A stretch of 44,490 nt of DNA from DATGMB01 sp035293845 (lineage in GTDB: Bacteria; Acidobacteriota; Terriglobia; Bryobacterales; Bryobacteraceae). The notes under the pieces are model-generated. The model was not told the origin of the DNA, ran no database searches, and saw only the letters and a program-made list of their open reading frames with translations. The translations under genes and the position numbers were made by a program. Positions within the stretch are counted from its first letter, which is position 1, and every line of letters starts with the position of its first letter. The DNA lies in the NCBI GenBank assembly GCA_035293845.1, contig DATGMB010000047.1, forward strand, positions 1 through 44,490, written 5' to 3'. Of the stretch, positions 24,000-31,983 are shown piece after piece.

Positions 24000-25378
24000 T
24001 GTGGATTTCCCAGGCGACGCGCACTGAGTTTCTCGGGATTGTACAAGCTGAGCGGCAGTTGGCGGCTCTGGATGGCCCCGCCTTCGAACGCGTGGACGAG
24101 TTACCGCGTTTACGTTCGGAACTCATGCTCGTCTGGCCGGTCGATCCTCACGAGCGACCGATGCTTCCCTCAGTGATTGTACTGCCGGAGCGCGGAACGC
24201 GAGACTTCCTGGCGTGGACCTCCACTTATTTGGCGGAATACCGGCCGTTGACTGCATTGGTTCGCGTCCTTGAAGAGCCGGAAACACGCCGATATTTTCG
24301 ACCGGAGCCGATACGGTGGTTAGGGCGGCTCCAAAATGTGTGTGCGTCATTGGTTCTGGCGGAAACAATCACGCATCTTGAAGGTGATCGGGATCTGAGT
24401 TCACTACCGGGAGTGGCATTCGGTAACACGTATTCTTTCAGTAGAGCGCGCGACCTCGCTCTCTGGGGTGCATCGGATCCCCGTGATCGGCTGTTCGAGC
24501 GCTGGCGGTCCGCGCGCAATCTGATGCGACAGCCCCGGCTGCCCTTCGATTCGCGGGATCTCACGTTGCCATGGAGCATCGTTGCGATCATCGCGGCTGG
24601 CGGCTCGATCGGGCCCGAGGAGAGTGGCCAGCGCCGCATGATCGAGGCTGCCCGGCAAGTTTTCACGGATGGCAACATTCGTGAAGACCTGTGGTCGCAC
24701 CTGCTCGTCCAAGGTGGCTTATCCCAAAGCCAAGTACCGCGCAAGAGCTCGCGCGAAGACCGCGTTGTGGCCTGGGAAGCCATCGCGCGTCAGTGGCCGG
24801 AATCGAGCTCGGCCCAAGAGATCTACGCGTTCATATGCGGGTATCTGGCTGACGCGATTGCGCCAGGTTCTTTTGAACATGTGAACCTCGTTCTTCGGAG
24901 CGCACGCGATCCGCGCCGAACGCTGCTCTGGTACGGCTTGTTCGCGGGCTTGACGCCAGCGTCGGCGGTGAGGGATGCGTTCAACGGCCTTGGCCGCCGA
25001 CTATTGCGGGACATTATGGCGGACGCATCAGTTCTCGACCGTCCACGGGCAGATATAGCACTTCCGGAACTAGAGCTGGTGGCGGCGCGTGCTGGGCGTC
25101 CCCTTTTCTTTACAGCCAGCAGCAGCGCTGTACATGTGGAAATTGCACCCTGCATTAGCACGCTGGTGCGCTGGGCCAGTACGGACATGGCTGCTCCCGC
25201 CCAACAGGACCAGCTGTTTGAGCGCAGCGAGCGCCAGCCCGACCCGGCAATCAAATCGGCCCTATTCGAGATCCGCGACAGTCTCGGACGCGTCGAAGGT
25301 GCCCACAGAAAGCTGCTGCGCGCCCTTGGGCTCGATTTGGAATCACGGCGCCCGCCACGGCGCGGACCACGAAGTTAA
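23999..25378 (+). CDS. unrecognised 459-aa partner of the SF1 helicase
   Basis: A 459-aa protein, translationally coupled to the helicase (TAATG overlap). It is largely helical and without transmembrane segments. Notable blocks are WTSTYLAEYRPLTALVRVLE, ARDLALWGASDPRDRLFERW, LPWSIVAIIAAGGSIGPEES, LWYGLFAGLTPASAVRDAFN and a C-terminal basic tail (RPPRRGPRS). I recognise no nuclease, TIR, HEPN or protease motif. It always accompanying the helicase is untested. It is convergent with the AbiJ-like gene, sharing the TTAA at its stop (25375-25378). A sensor or effector role is inference from operon structure and location in a defence island. Confidence 0.6.
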   Translation: MWISQATRTEFLGIVQAERQLAALDGPAFERVDELPRLRSELMLVWPVDPHERPMLPSVIVLPERGTRDFLAWTSTYLAEYRPLTALVRVLEEPETRRYFRPEPIRWLGRLQNVCASLVLAETITHLEGDRDLSSLPGVAFGNTYSFSRARDLALWGASDPRDRLFERWRSARNLMRQPRLPFDSRDLTLPWSIVAIIAAGGSIGPEESGQRRMIEAARQVFTDGNIREDLWSHLLVQGGLSQSQVPRKSSREDRVVAWEAIARQWPESSSAQEIYAFICGYLADAIAPGSFEHVNLVLRSARDPRRTLLWYGLFAGLTPASAVRDAFNGLGRRLLRDIMADASVLDRPRADIALPELELVAARAGRPLFFTASSSAVHVEIAPCISTLVRWASTDMAAPAQQDQLFERSERQPDPAIKSALFEIRDSLGRVEGAHRKLLRALGLDLESRRPPRRGPRS

Positions 25379-26184
25379 GACAGTCCGGCGCGGTGCTCCA
25401 GGCGCAAGAGATACGTGATCATGGCAGCGGACAGGCTGACCATCAGCTCAGCTTCGCAGAAATCGATCTTCTTCCCCTCAACCAGGTGCCGCGCTTCGTT
25501 GGAAGCGAATCCGTACGCTTTATCCACGACTGTCGCCAGGGTAGTTGGCATCAGATCCGGATAGCGCTTGACCAGCTTCCCGAGAGTGATCTGGGGATCG
25601 CCGACCAGATCCCTCGCCACACATTCCAGTGCGGCAATCGCGTGCTGTACCGCACCGGTAACTTCGGCTTCCGGCACACGCGAAATGTCCTTGATGGCCT
25701 CCTGTAACTCTCCCTGTGCCGTCTGGCGGGCGCTGCGGTCGAGGGCATCCAACGCGTTTTTCAGCGCCTGGTCCAAACCCGCGCCGCCACGCACCCGCAG
25801 AACGCCATCCTGCAATTCCCAGCCGACGCCGCTCTCGCTGAAGTAGGTGTTGATCCGCGTCGAGTACTCTTGCGCCTGTAGCGATGACCTGGCGGCGAGC
25901 TCGGCGGAGACGTCCTCAACGAAGCCGTAAACGTGATACCAGATGCAGTCAGCGAGCATCTGATCAACTTCTGCCAGGATTCGGTGATCTTCGACGATCT
26001 GCGTGTTCTCTCTCACGAGCAGCCGTTTACAGAGGAGGCGCCGAAGCTGAAACGGCTTTATGCCGACGGCCGACACGATACAGAAGACACCGTGGCGAAT
26101 GCTGCCAGGGGCATCCTCTCGGATCGTCACTGGCTGTGCCTGCCTCAGATTGTAGCGATCAGGAAATGAATCGGGACGGTCCAT
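25375..26184 (-). CDS. AbiJ-like HEPN abortive-infection protein
   Basis: A 269-aa protein. The N-terminal half fits an AbiJ N-terminal domain pattern: FPDRYNLRQAQPVTIREDAP, then LLCKRLLVRENTQ and DCIWYHVYGFVEDV. The C-terminal half is a HEPN-like helical bundle: AVQHAIAALECVARDLVGDP, then GKLVKRYPDLMPTTLATVVD, FASNEARHLVEGKKIDFCEA and an R-x-x-x-x-H-like element (NEARHLVEG). HEPN ribonucleases of the AbiJ group arrest infected cells. The assignment rests on motif pattern only. It is convergent with the helicase pair, so it may be a separate toxin or a third component. ATG 26184 is the only good start. Confidence 0.65.
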   Translation of the reverse strand: MDRPDSFPDRYNLRQAQPVTIREDAPGSIRHGVFCIVSAVGIKPFQLRRLLCKRLLVRENTQIVEDHRILAEVDQMLADCIWYHVYGFVEDVSAELAARSSLQAQEYSTRINTYFSESGVGWELQDGVLRVRGGAGLDQALKNALDALDRSARQTAQGELQEAIKDISRVPEAEVTGAVQHAIAALECVARDLVGDPQITLGKLVKRYPDLMPTTLATVVDKAYGFASNEARHLVEGKKIDFCEAELMVSLSAAMITYLLRLEHRAGLS

Positions 26185-26322
26185 CGAAGATGATCAAAAT
26201 GCTTTACCGAGTATAGCAATCGGCATTCGCGGCGATGCGGCTCTTCGGATTCGTGTCGCGCCCGGCGACCCCTTCCCGTCGGACACTAGGAACAGCTCAC
26301 TTGAGCGTTACCATGAGTCGAT

Positions 26323-26676
26323 ATGGAACAGCAAAGCAGCGCGGCCATGCCCGAGCTCCCGGTTTATTCCGAAAAGGAACTTGAGTGGTATCGCCTACAG
26401 GCAACAGCCACCGTGGCTCATGAGATGGGCGTCTGGGATTTCGTGCCCAGGATGGAAGAGGACCTTCGGGCGGCGATCCGCAGCAAGGCGCCGGACCTCC
26501 TGGGTTTGCTCGATGCCTGGTACGACTCCTATCGCGAATATTGTGCTGCCATGCGCCAGCAGTCGTCAGACCAGTGGGATCGCCGCCGCAATGCTGAGAC
26601 AGTGCGGCTCAAACTGATTGCCAGAGTCAGAGCCGTTCGTTCCGCGGGCCCACGTTCAGAGACGCGCTCCGTTTGA
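26323..26676 (+). CDS. small hypothetical protein
   Basis: A 117-aa helical protein with many charged residues (YSEKELEWYRLQATATVAHE, then LLDAWYDSYREYCAAMRQQS) and a basic C-terminus. No domain is recognised, and no strong ribosome site precedes ATG 26323. It overlaps the opposing gene at 26656 by 21 nt at the 3' end. It could be a small accessory or antitoxin-like protein, but that is a guess. Confidence 0.45.
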   Translation: MEQQSSAAMPELPVYSEKELEWYRLQATATVAHEMGVWDFVPRMEEDLRAAIRSKAPDLLGLLDAWYDSYREYCAAMRQQSSDQWDRRRNAETVRLKLIARVRAVRSAGPRSETRSV

Positions 26677-27078
26677 GTTTCCCGTGGCGGCGGCCCACAT
26701 CTGCCGCTGTTCGCTCCAACGCAACCGCGAGGCGACCTTCCGCAGCGCGGGCTCGCCCACGGGGAAGCGGCCCGACGGCGTTCTCGGCAGCGACAGCACC
26801 TCGCGTTGGATATCCGGTGCGAGCCACAGCAGCCGGGCGAGCTGGCCGATCCTCTCGCGGCTCAGGCCCGCCAGCCGTGCGAGGTCGGCGAAATCGTTGC
26901 CCACGCCCCGCCGGAGCATGTCCTCATACAGGATGGCCTGCGCGAGGAGCTGCGTGATCCGCGGCAACCGCCCGCGCTGGACGGCGGGCTGCGCCACGAG
27001 TGCGTCGCCCGCCGGCGGCGCCGCCGTGCGCCTCAATACGAATTGAACTCGGACCATTTCCGGCGATCTTGTTTGCAT
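26656..27078 (-). CDS. small helical protein following the recombinase (HTH-like)
   Basis: A 140-aa protein. ATG 27078 follows GGAGGACAA, 10 nt after the recombinase stop, so it is co-transcribed. The N-terminal 30 residues are basic. A helix-turn-helix-like core (ILYEDMLRRGVGNDFADLAR, then LAGLSRERIGQLARLLWLAP) is followed by a Trp-rich C-terminus. Proteins of this size and pattern often follow DUF2924-recombinase pairs in islands. It may be a recombination directionality factor or regulator, which is inference. Confidence 0.6.
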   Translation of the reverse strand: MQTRSPEMVRVQFVLRRTAAPPAGDALVAQPAVQRGRLPRITQLLAQAILYEDMLRRGVGNDFADLARLAGLSRERIGQLARLLWLAPDIQREVLSLPRTPSGRFPVGEPALRKVASRLRWSEQRQMWAAATGNSNGARL

Positions 27079-27088
27079 TTGTCCTCCT

Positions 27089-28654
27089 TCACCGGGTAGC
27101 ACCGCCGTTGATGCACAGCCGCCGGATCTCGGCGGAGTGGAAATCCACGGCGACCACACCCGTCTTGCCGTTGTAGCGGACCTGCTTGACCACCAGCTTC
27201 ACGAACTGCTCCTGTTCCCTCGGCGCCATCTGCTGCCACACGCCATCAAAATCCCGGAGCGCCCGCTCCAGATCGGCGCGAGAGAGTGGGTCGGCATCGA
27301 GTGCCGCCAGATGTGCCCGGATCTCGGCCGAGCGTCGACCCAGGCATTCGGTCCGTTCTGCCACCTCAGCCAGGCGCCCGGTCGCACCACCGCCGTTCAC
27401 GACGTCTGGCATTTCCGCCGCCAGCTGCTTCAGATCCCGCTCGATGAACCGCCGCTCCCGCTCCAAGGCGCTGGTGTGCATCTCGCGCTGCTCCTCCCAC
27501 TGGCGAACCACCTCGTTCAGTAACGCCGGGTTCCCCCCAATGCTGCGGATCTGGTCCACCACCGACTGCTCAATTTCGGGCGCCGGGATGGAGCGCGTCT
27601 CGCACTTGTTCCATCCGCGCTGGTGGGCCTTCACGCACACGTAATACCGATACAGCCTGTTGGCCGACTTCTTCGTGTAGGTGTGGACCATCCCGGCATC
27701 ACACGTGTCGCAAACCAGGATGCCCTTCAGCAACGCGCCGTACTTATTGCGGATCTCGCGGCTGCCGGACTGGCCGTTCGCCTTCAGGCGTTCCTGCACG
27801 CGGTTCCAGAGATCGAGATCCACGATCTGGCCTTGCTCGCCCGGGTAGATTTGACCTTGGTGGGCGACCTTGCCCGTGTAGCTCACGTTGGTCAGGAGGT
27901 TATAGAGCCGGTTCTTCGTGAACGCCTTGCCGCCAGCCATGTGGCCTTTGCGGGTCCGCCATTCCTTCATGCTCCATCCGCGCCGGTCCAGTTCATCGAT
28001 CACCGGGATCAGGGAGCCATACTCCAGGTATAGATCGAAGATCGTCCGCACGCGTTCCGCCTCTGCCTCGTTGACGACCAGCGCGCCGCCCTGTGGGCTC
28101 ACGTCGTAGCCCAGCACGGGATTGCCGCCCACCCACTTGCCCTTCCTCCTGGCGGCCGACATCTTGTCGCGCGTCCGCTCCGCGATCATTTCCCGTTCGA
28201 ATTGGGCGAAGCTGAGGAGGATATTCAGTGTGAGGCGCCCGAGCGAGGTGGTGGTATTGAACTGCTGGGTGACAGAAACAAACGTCGCACCATGCTCGTC
28301 CAGGATCTCCATAATGCGGGCGAAGTCCAGCAGCGACCGCGTCAGCCGATCGACCTTGTAGACCACCACGCAATTCACCGCGCCCGATTCCACGTCGGCC
28401 AGGAGGCGCTTCATCGCGGGCCGGTCCATATTGGCGCCGGTGTAGCCGCCGTCGTCATAGTGCGCCGGCAGAGTGATCCACCCTTCCTCCTGCTGGCTGC
28501 GGATGTACGCCTCGGCGGCATCGCGCTGGGCGTCGAGCGTGTTGAACGCCTGCTCGAGGCCCTCCTCGGTGGACTTCCTCGTATAGATCGCACACCGAAC
28601 CGCCGGAACCACAGCGGCGCGGCTATTTCCGTTGATTGCCCGTGCGCGTCGCAC
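27089..28654 (-). CDS. large serine recombinase/integrase
   Basis: A 521-aa site-specific recombinase. The resolvase catalytic domain has CAIYTRKSTEEG with the nucleophile Ser28, then LDAQRDAAEAYI, VYKVDRLTRSLLDFARIMEI and FAQFEREMIAERTRDKMSAA. The Recombinase domain follows, then a zinc-ribbon domain (GILVCDTCDAG, then YVCVKAHQRGWNKCETRS) and a coiled-coil segment (about 385-450). Length suits large serine integrases. I start it at GTG 28654, which has GGAGG 6 nt upstream; an earlier TTG at 28678 also fits. It would move the element by recombination between att sites. It is in an operon with DUF2924 and the small HTH gene. Confidence 0.93.
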   Translation of the reverse strand: MRRARAINGNSRAAVVPAVRCAIYTRKSTEEGLEQAFNTLDAQRDAAEAYIRSQQEEGWITLPAHYDDGGYTGANMDRPAMKRLLADVESGAVNCVVVYKVDRLTRSLLDFARIMEILDEHGATFVSVTQQFNTTTSLGRLTLNILLSFAQFEREMIAERTRDKMSAARRKGKWVGGNPVLGYDVSPQGGALVVNEAEAERVRTIFDLYLEYGSLIPVIDELDRRGWSMKEWRTRKGHMAGGKAFTKNRLYNLLTNVSYTGKVAHQGQIYPGEQGQIVDLDLWNRVQERLKANGQSGSREIRNKYGALLKGILVCDTCDAGMVHTYTKKSANRLYRYYVCVKAHQRGWNKCETRSIPAPEIEQSVVDQIRSIGGNPALLNEVVRQWEEQREMHTSALERERRFIERDLKQLAAEMPDVVNGGGATGRLAEVAERTECLGRRSAEIRAHLAALDADPLSRADLERALRDFDGVWQQMAPREQEQFVKLVVKQVRYNGKTGVVAVDFHSAEIRRLCINGGATR

Positions 28655-29171
28655 AGCCTTCCTCCTTCGCCAACCCAAAGAATCTGAATCCGTTCCACTT
28701 CGTGCCCGTGATCTCCTGTGCGATGGCGCTCAATGACCGGAACACACGGCCGCCATAATCGAAACCATCGCGGAGGATTTTCACGACGTGCGTCTCGCCT
28801 TCAATCTCCCGAACCAGGAGACTCCCTGGCATCGGCAGACGAGTATCGCGGTGGGAGTGAATCTTCCCTGCGGCACGCGCCTCGGGCGAAATGCCGTTCT
28901 GCCGACGCAGGGCGTTCTGCTCGATGCGCGCGGCGTGCGCGCAATCGCGCGCGATGGCGATCGCATACTGGCGCGTCTCCTCGTCCAGCCCGCCTTCCAG
29001 CTTCGCCTGCAATCGCCAGGCGATCTGCCGCACCAGGAACTGCCGGTGAAACGAATGCGGCGTTTCGCCGAACAGGTCCAGGTGCCGCTGGCGCAGCTTC
29101 CGGACGTTCATCCGTTCCAGGGCGGCCAGCTCGGCATCGAGATCGATAATCCGGTTCTCCGCAGTCTTCAT
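28623..29171 (-). CDS. DUF2924 domain protein
   Basis: A 182-aa protein of the DUF2924 family, whose members sit directly beside serine recombinases in islands and prophages. The N-terminus is helical (LDAELAALERMNVRKLRQRH, then LFGETPHSFHRQFLVRQIAW with the diagnostic PHSFHR-x-FLxRQIAWRLQ pattern). The C-terminus carries a beta-type DNA-binding-like part (SLLVREIEGETHVVKILRDG, then YGGRVFRSLSAIAQEITGTK-type motif). The start ATG 29171 overlaps the stop of the 53-aa gene (ATGA), and it overlaps the recombinase start by 32 nt. Function is not known; a helper in integration or target choice is inferred from association. Confidence 0.85.
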   Translation of the reverse strand: MKTAENRIIDLDAELAALERMNVRKLRQRHLDLFGETPHSFHRQFLVRQIAWRLQAKLEGGLDEETRQYAIAIARDCAHAARIEQNALRRQNGISPEARAAGKIHSHRDTRLPMPGSLLVREIEGETHVVKILRDGFDYGGRVFRSLSAIAQEITGTKWNGFRFFGLAKEEGCATRTGNQRK

Positions 29172-29329
29172 GGCGTCAACCTACTGTCATGAGGGCTCGG
29201 CTGGTCCCCGGTATCAAGGCCGGTCTCCGGGCCATCTTCTGCGCCTTCCTCGACGCGCACGATGCGCCGGTAGCGCTCGTACGCGGCGGCAAGGAGGCTG
29301 GCAAGCTGGGCGATTGTCTCTTCGATCAA
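29168..29329 (-). CDS. 53-aa protein preceding DUF2924
   Basis: A short gene with a TTG start at 29329 preceded by GGAGAAGG, and a TGA that overlaps the ATG of DUF2924. The peptide begins with a helix (IEETIAQLASLLAAAYERYR, then RIVRVEEG) and ends in an acidic, disordered tail. Overlap and a plausible ribosome site support it. It may be a coupling leader or a small accessory protein of the recombinase cluster. Confidence 0.5.
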   Translation of the reverse strand: MIEETIAQLASLLAAAYERYRRIVRVEEGAEDGPETGLDTGDQPSPHDSRLTP

Positions 29330-29776
29330 CGGACCTTCTCCCGCGGCTGGCCGCTGCGGGCGATACTCAAATGGGCGTGGGCCCGGAAGGCGCGCGACGG
29401 CCGGCGGAACCCGACACCCACATGGAGTTCCGCCTGGCGGCCATCCCGCTGTCTGGTGGTTTCGGGAGCCGATTCAAAATCCGCTCCCTACTGGATATAT
29501 ACGCCTGGAGTTCGCAAGTTTAAAGCTGGGGTCCGGAGTGAAAAAAGCTGTCAAGTTTTTGGGGGCGTCAAGAAGAGACAACGGAGAATTCGAGGCCGAA
29601 AACGTGGGGTTCGGGCCGAACCGTAACGGTTCACCGCGATCCCCGAAAGAGGCGGTTTCCAAACGGAGACGCGCCGCCAAGCGCAAGTATTCGCGTTATG
29701 TTGCGGAAACGGGCGCGGCAGCGTAGAGGCCGAGCAGTCAAGAATTTACGGGCGCTTCAGTTATCGGAAGGGTTGT
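29330..29776. other. 450-nt gap between the recombinase module and tRNA-Gln
   Basis: No gene is credible. It holds the overlapping palindromes at 29608-29632 and a motif at 29486-29525 resembling the 6600 region (ATATATACG, then TTTAAAGC). The promoter of the recombinase operon and the element's right attachment site should lie here. Confidence 0.4.
29608..29632. repeat. two overlapping palindromes, possible att or operator site
   Basis: GGTTCGG-G-CCGAACC (29608-29622) and GAACCGT-A-ACGGTTC (29618-29632) overlap by five bases. Such interlocked inverted repeats, just outside a serine recombinase module, are candidate core or regulator sites, but no crossover dinucleotide can be identified. 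Confidence 0.35.
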
Positions 29777-29850
29777 TGGCTCCCCGGCATGGATTCGAAC
29801 CACGATTCACGGCTCCAAAGGCCGCTGTCCTACCATTAGACGACCGGGGA
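29777..29850 (-). tRNA. tRNA-Gln (TTG)
   Basis: A 74-nt cloverleaf: acceptor TCCCCGG/CCGGGGA with G73 and encoded CCA, T-loop TTCGAAT, and anticodon loop CTTTGGA giving anticodon TTG. Its 3' end (29777) points at the mobile element, the orientation typical of tRNA-associated insertion. Whether the element used it is unknown, because the other end is outside the window. Confidence 0.95.
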
Positions 29851-29943
29851 ATTCTCGCGCAGGCGCCCCTGTGCTCGCCCTGCTTTCGCTCCAGTTTAGC
29901 GTTTCTAGCAGGTTAGCGCAATCCGTCTGCTACAATCCCCTTT

Positions 29944-30037
29944 GGAAGCCATTCTTGGCCGGCGCCGGGTGCGGGCTTCAAACCCGTTGTGCGGTACTTG
30001 TGCCGCGGGTGGGTTCGACTCCCACTGGCTTCCGCCA
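29944..30037 (+). tRNA. selC: selenocysteine tRNA (tRNA-Sec, anticodon TCA)
   Basis: A 94-nt RNA with an 8-bp acceptor (29944-29951 with 30026-30033), 5-bp T stem around TTCGACT, a 6-bp D stem closing a 4-nt loop (29954-29959/29964-29969), anticodon TCA at 29978-29980, a long variable arm and encoded CCA. The 8+5 acceptor/T arrangement and 6-bp D stem with a tiny loop are hallmarks of bacterial tRNA-Sec. It lets UGA be read as selenocysteine. It follows tRNA-Gln by 93 nt on the opposite strand. No selABD gene or obvious selenoprotein was seen in this window. Confidence 0.93.
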
Positions 30038-30295
30038 TCCGTCCGGCCCACTCCGAGTGTCCATTTTCATCCGAAACCCAATACTCCAAAACGTGCGTTC
30101 TGTTGTGATTCTGGCGTAACCTATGGTTATAGACGTTGAATCGCACCGCTTTCGACGGCACAAGTCCTCAGTTCATGTAGGGAACGCCTGGCACCGTCCG
30201 GACGCTCCATTGCTCGCGCCGCAACAACCGTCGTCTTAACAGGAGGGGATCCGGACCCGGCCGTGTAGCGACGTTCGCGTTTTAGGGAGAACCAC

Positions 30296-31030
30296 ATGCC
30301 AAACGGCGCTAAACTCAGTGCCCCGCGTGAGATGGAAGATGCTCTCATGTATCTGCCGCGCAAGGGCGTTACTGACTACCGCAAAGGCCAGATCATCTTT
30401 GACGAACACCAGCCCTCCAAAGGGCTCCACTTGGTAGTACAGGGAAGGGTCAAAGTGACCATTCCGCTCGACGACGGAACGCAAACCGTTGTGGACATCT
30501 TTACTACCGATGACTTCTTCGGCGAAAGTTCGCTCCTGGGTACTGCTCAGTACTCCGAGCGCGCCATGGCCCTCGACAACGTTACCCTGATGTCCTGGAC
30601 CAACGCCGAAATTGAGGAGCAGGTCGAGCGCCAGCCTCGCCTCGGCATCGCCCTCCTCCAGATGCTCGTCAAGCGCGGCCTCGATTACGAGGAGCGGCTG
30701 CAAAGCTTCGCCCTCGACAAGACGCCGGAGCGCGTCGTCCGCTCGCTCCTGCGCTTCGCCGATCGCCTCGGGACCCGCACCGAGGATGGGTCCATCAAGA
30801 TTCCGCCGCTGACCCACCAGGTCATCTCCGAATACGTCGGCACCTCGCGCGAAATCGTGACCTTCCAGATGAACCATTTGCGCCAGAAGGGTTTCCTTCG
30901 CTATTCGCGCAAGGGCATCCAGGTCTATGCCGACGCCCTCCGGGAGCACCTGCAGGCCAACACCGGCCAGAACGTATGGCCCAAGCTGGATGAGCAACGC
31001 ACGCTGACCGCCGGCGAGCGCCAGTTCTGA
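30296..31030 (+). CDS. Crp/Fnr family transcription regulator
   Basis: A 244-aa regulator. The cyclic-nucleotide-binding-type beta barrel occupies about 15-130 (DYRKGQIIFDEHQPSKGLHL, then VVQGRVKVTIPLDDGTQTV and DDFFGESSLLG). A dimer helix and HTH_Crp domain follow (about 150-225), with PPLTHQVISEYVGTSREIVT and the recognition helix EIVTFQMNHLRQKG. The effector cannot be named from sequence; there is no N-terminal Cys cluster of Fnr type. ATG 30296 lies after an AGGGAGAACCAC ribosome site. It stands alone, with a tandem repeat after it. Confidence 0.9.
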   Translation: MPNGAKLSAPREMEDALMYLPRKGVTDYRKGQIIFDEHQPSKGLHLVVQGRVKVTIPLDDGTQTVVDIFTTDDFFGESSLLGTAQYSERAMALDNVTLMSWTNAEIEEQVERQPRLGIALLQMLVKRGLDYEERLQSFALDKTPERVVRSLLRFADRLGTRTEDGSIKIPPLTHQVISEYVGTSREIVTFQMNHLRQKGFLRYSRKGIQVYADALREHLQANTGQNVWPKLDEQRTLTAGERQF

Positions 31031-31077
31031 TGGCGGCGCAGGCCCATGGCCTGCCTTAAAGACAGCTAACGGGGATC

Positions 31078-31121
31078 GGGTAAACCCGGGACCGGTAAAC
31101 CCGAGACGGGTAAACTTCCGG
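31078..31121 (+). repeat. 15-nt tandem repeat, three copies
   Basis: GGGTAAACCCGGGAC at 31078-31092, CGGTAAACCCGAGAC at 31093-31107, then a decayed copy from 31108 (GGGTAAACTTCCGG). They sit between the Crp gene and the next gene, and could be protein-binding sites or a simple slippage array. Confidence 0.6.
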
Positions 31122-31198
31122 TAACGCCGTGTTGTTGCCCAAATTCAGGGTTCTAGCGGAGCTGCGCCTTGGGTACATTAATTGCCGAGGGGGCAGCC

Positions 31199-31876
31199 AT
31201 GAACCGGTTCCTGATCGTTTCTGCTTTCTGTGCCGCCACGGCGGCAGCTCAGGGAGTATCCAGCGCCGACCGCGCCGAACCCGATCCCGGCGGTATCCAT
31301 ATCCCCGTCCTCGCCGGCTCCGAGCCGGCCGATAGCCTGGTCGTCACGCTGCCCGGCGGGGCCACCCCCACCCGCCCCGAAACTGCGCCCGGACCGCAGG
31401 CCTCGGTCCGCCCCGGCGCCGCCCCGGCGCCCTCGCCCGACGACCACCGTCCGCTCCTCCGCCGGGCTCCGCATCCCATTCTTCCGGCCGAATTCGAGCG
31501 GGATAGCGGCTTCTTCTGCCAGAAACTGATCGGCGCCTGGACGGCCAGCGACGCCTATAACCTCTTCGGCGAACCCCTCCACCGGCGTCCTGCCTTCGAC
31601 GACGACCATACCGCCAACGGCGAGATCCTCGCCTATTCCGACCCCACCGGCCGCTACCGCCAAATCGAACTCGATTTCTCCAAGGACACCGGCCTCCTCC
31701 GCACGGTATTCGTCTACCCGTGGAAACTGAGCTGGCAAGACTGCCGCCGAACCTGGGGCGCCCGTGTGCAATCCACGGGAGCCCGCAACGGCCGCAAATT
31801 CTACTCCTACATCGACCGGCACCTCGATGTCCTGGTCGATCCCGCGGGCAACGTCATCAGCCTCGGCCTCTATTAA
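31199..31876 (+). CDS. secreted hypothetical protein
   Basis: A 225-aa protein with a signal peptide (MNRFLIVSAFCAATAAAQG, cleavage after Ala-Gln-Gly region) and a Pro-rich, probably disordered stretch (about 30-95). A C-terminal globular part (about 100-225) has FFCQKLIGAWTASDAYNLFG, then DPTGRYRQIELDFSKDTGLL and two well-spaced Cys. No domain is recognised. ATG 31199 has GAGGGGGC upstream. It is exported to the periplasm or beyond. Confidence 0.75.
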   Translation: MNRFLIVSAFCAATAAAQGVSSADRAEPDPGGIHIPVLAGSEPADSLVVTLPGGATPTRPETAPGPQASVRPGAAPAPSPDDHRPLLRRAPHPILPAEFERDSGFFCQKLIGAWTASDAYNLFGEPLHRRPAFDDDHTANGEILAYSDPTGRYRQIELDFSKDTGLLRTVFVYPWKLSWQDCRRTWGARVQSTGARNGRKFYSYIDRHLDVLVDPAGNVISLGLY

Positions 31877-31983
31877 AAAACAACCGGTTTACGGAAACCT
31901 CGCAGTCCCGCGCCCCGTTTAACCTGTAGAGCTACGCCCCGCTTTCAAAAGAGCGTATAGTGTAGCTATCAGGAGTTTCCGAA

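Noticed and set aside
2019..29329. intact prophage
   Set aside because: Only a small-terminase candidate and a head-like tail motif were found; no large terminase, capsid, tail or lysis genes are seen, so a complete phage cannot be claimed.
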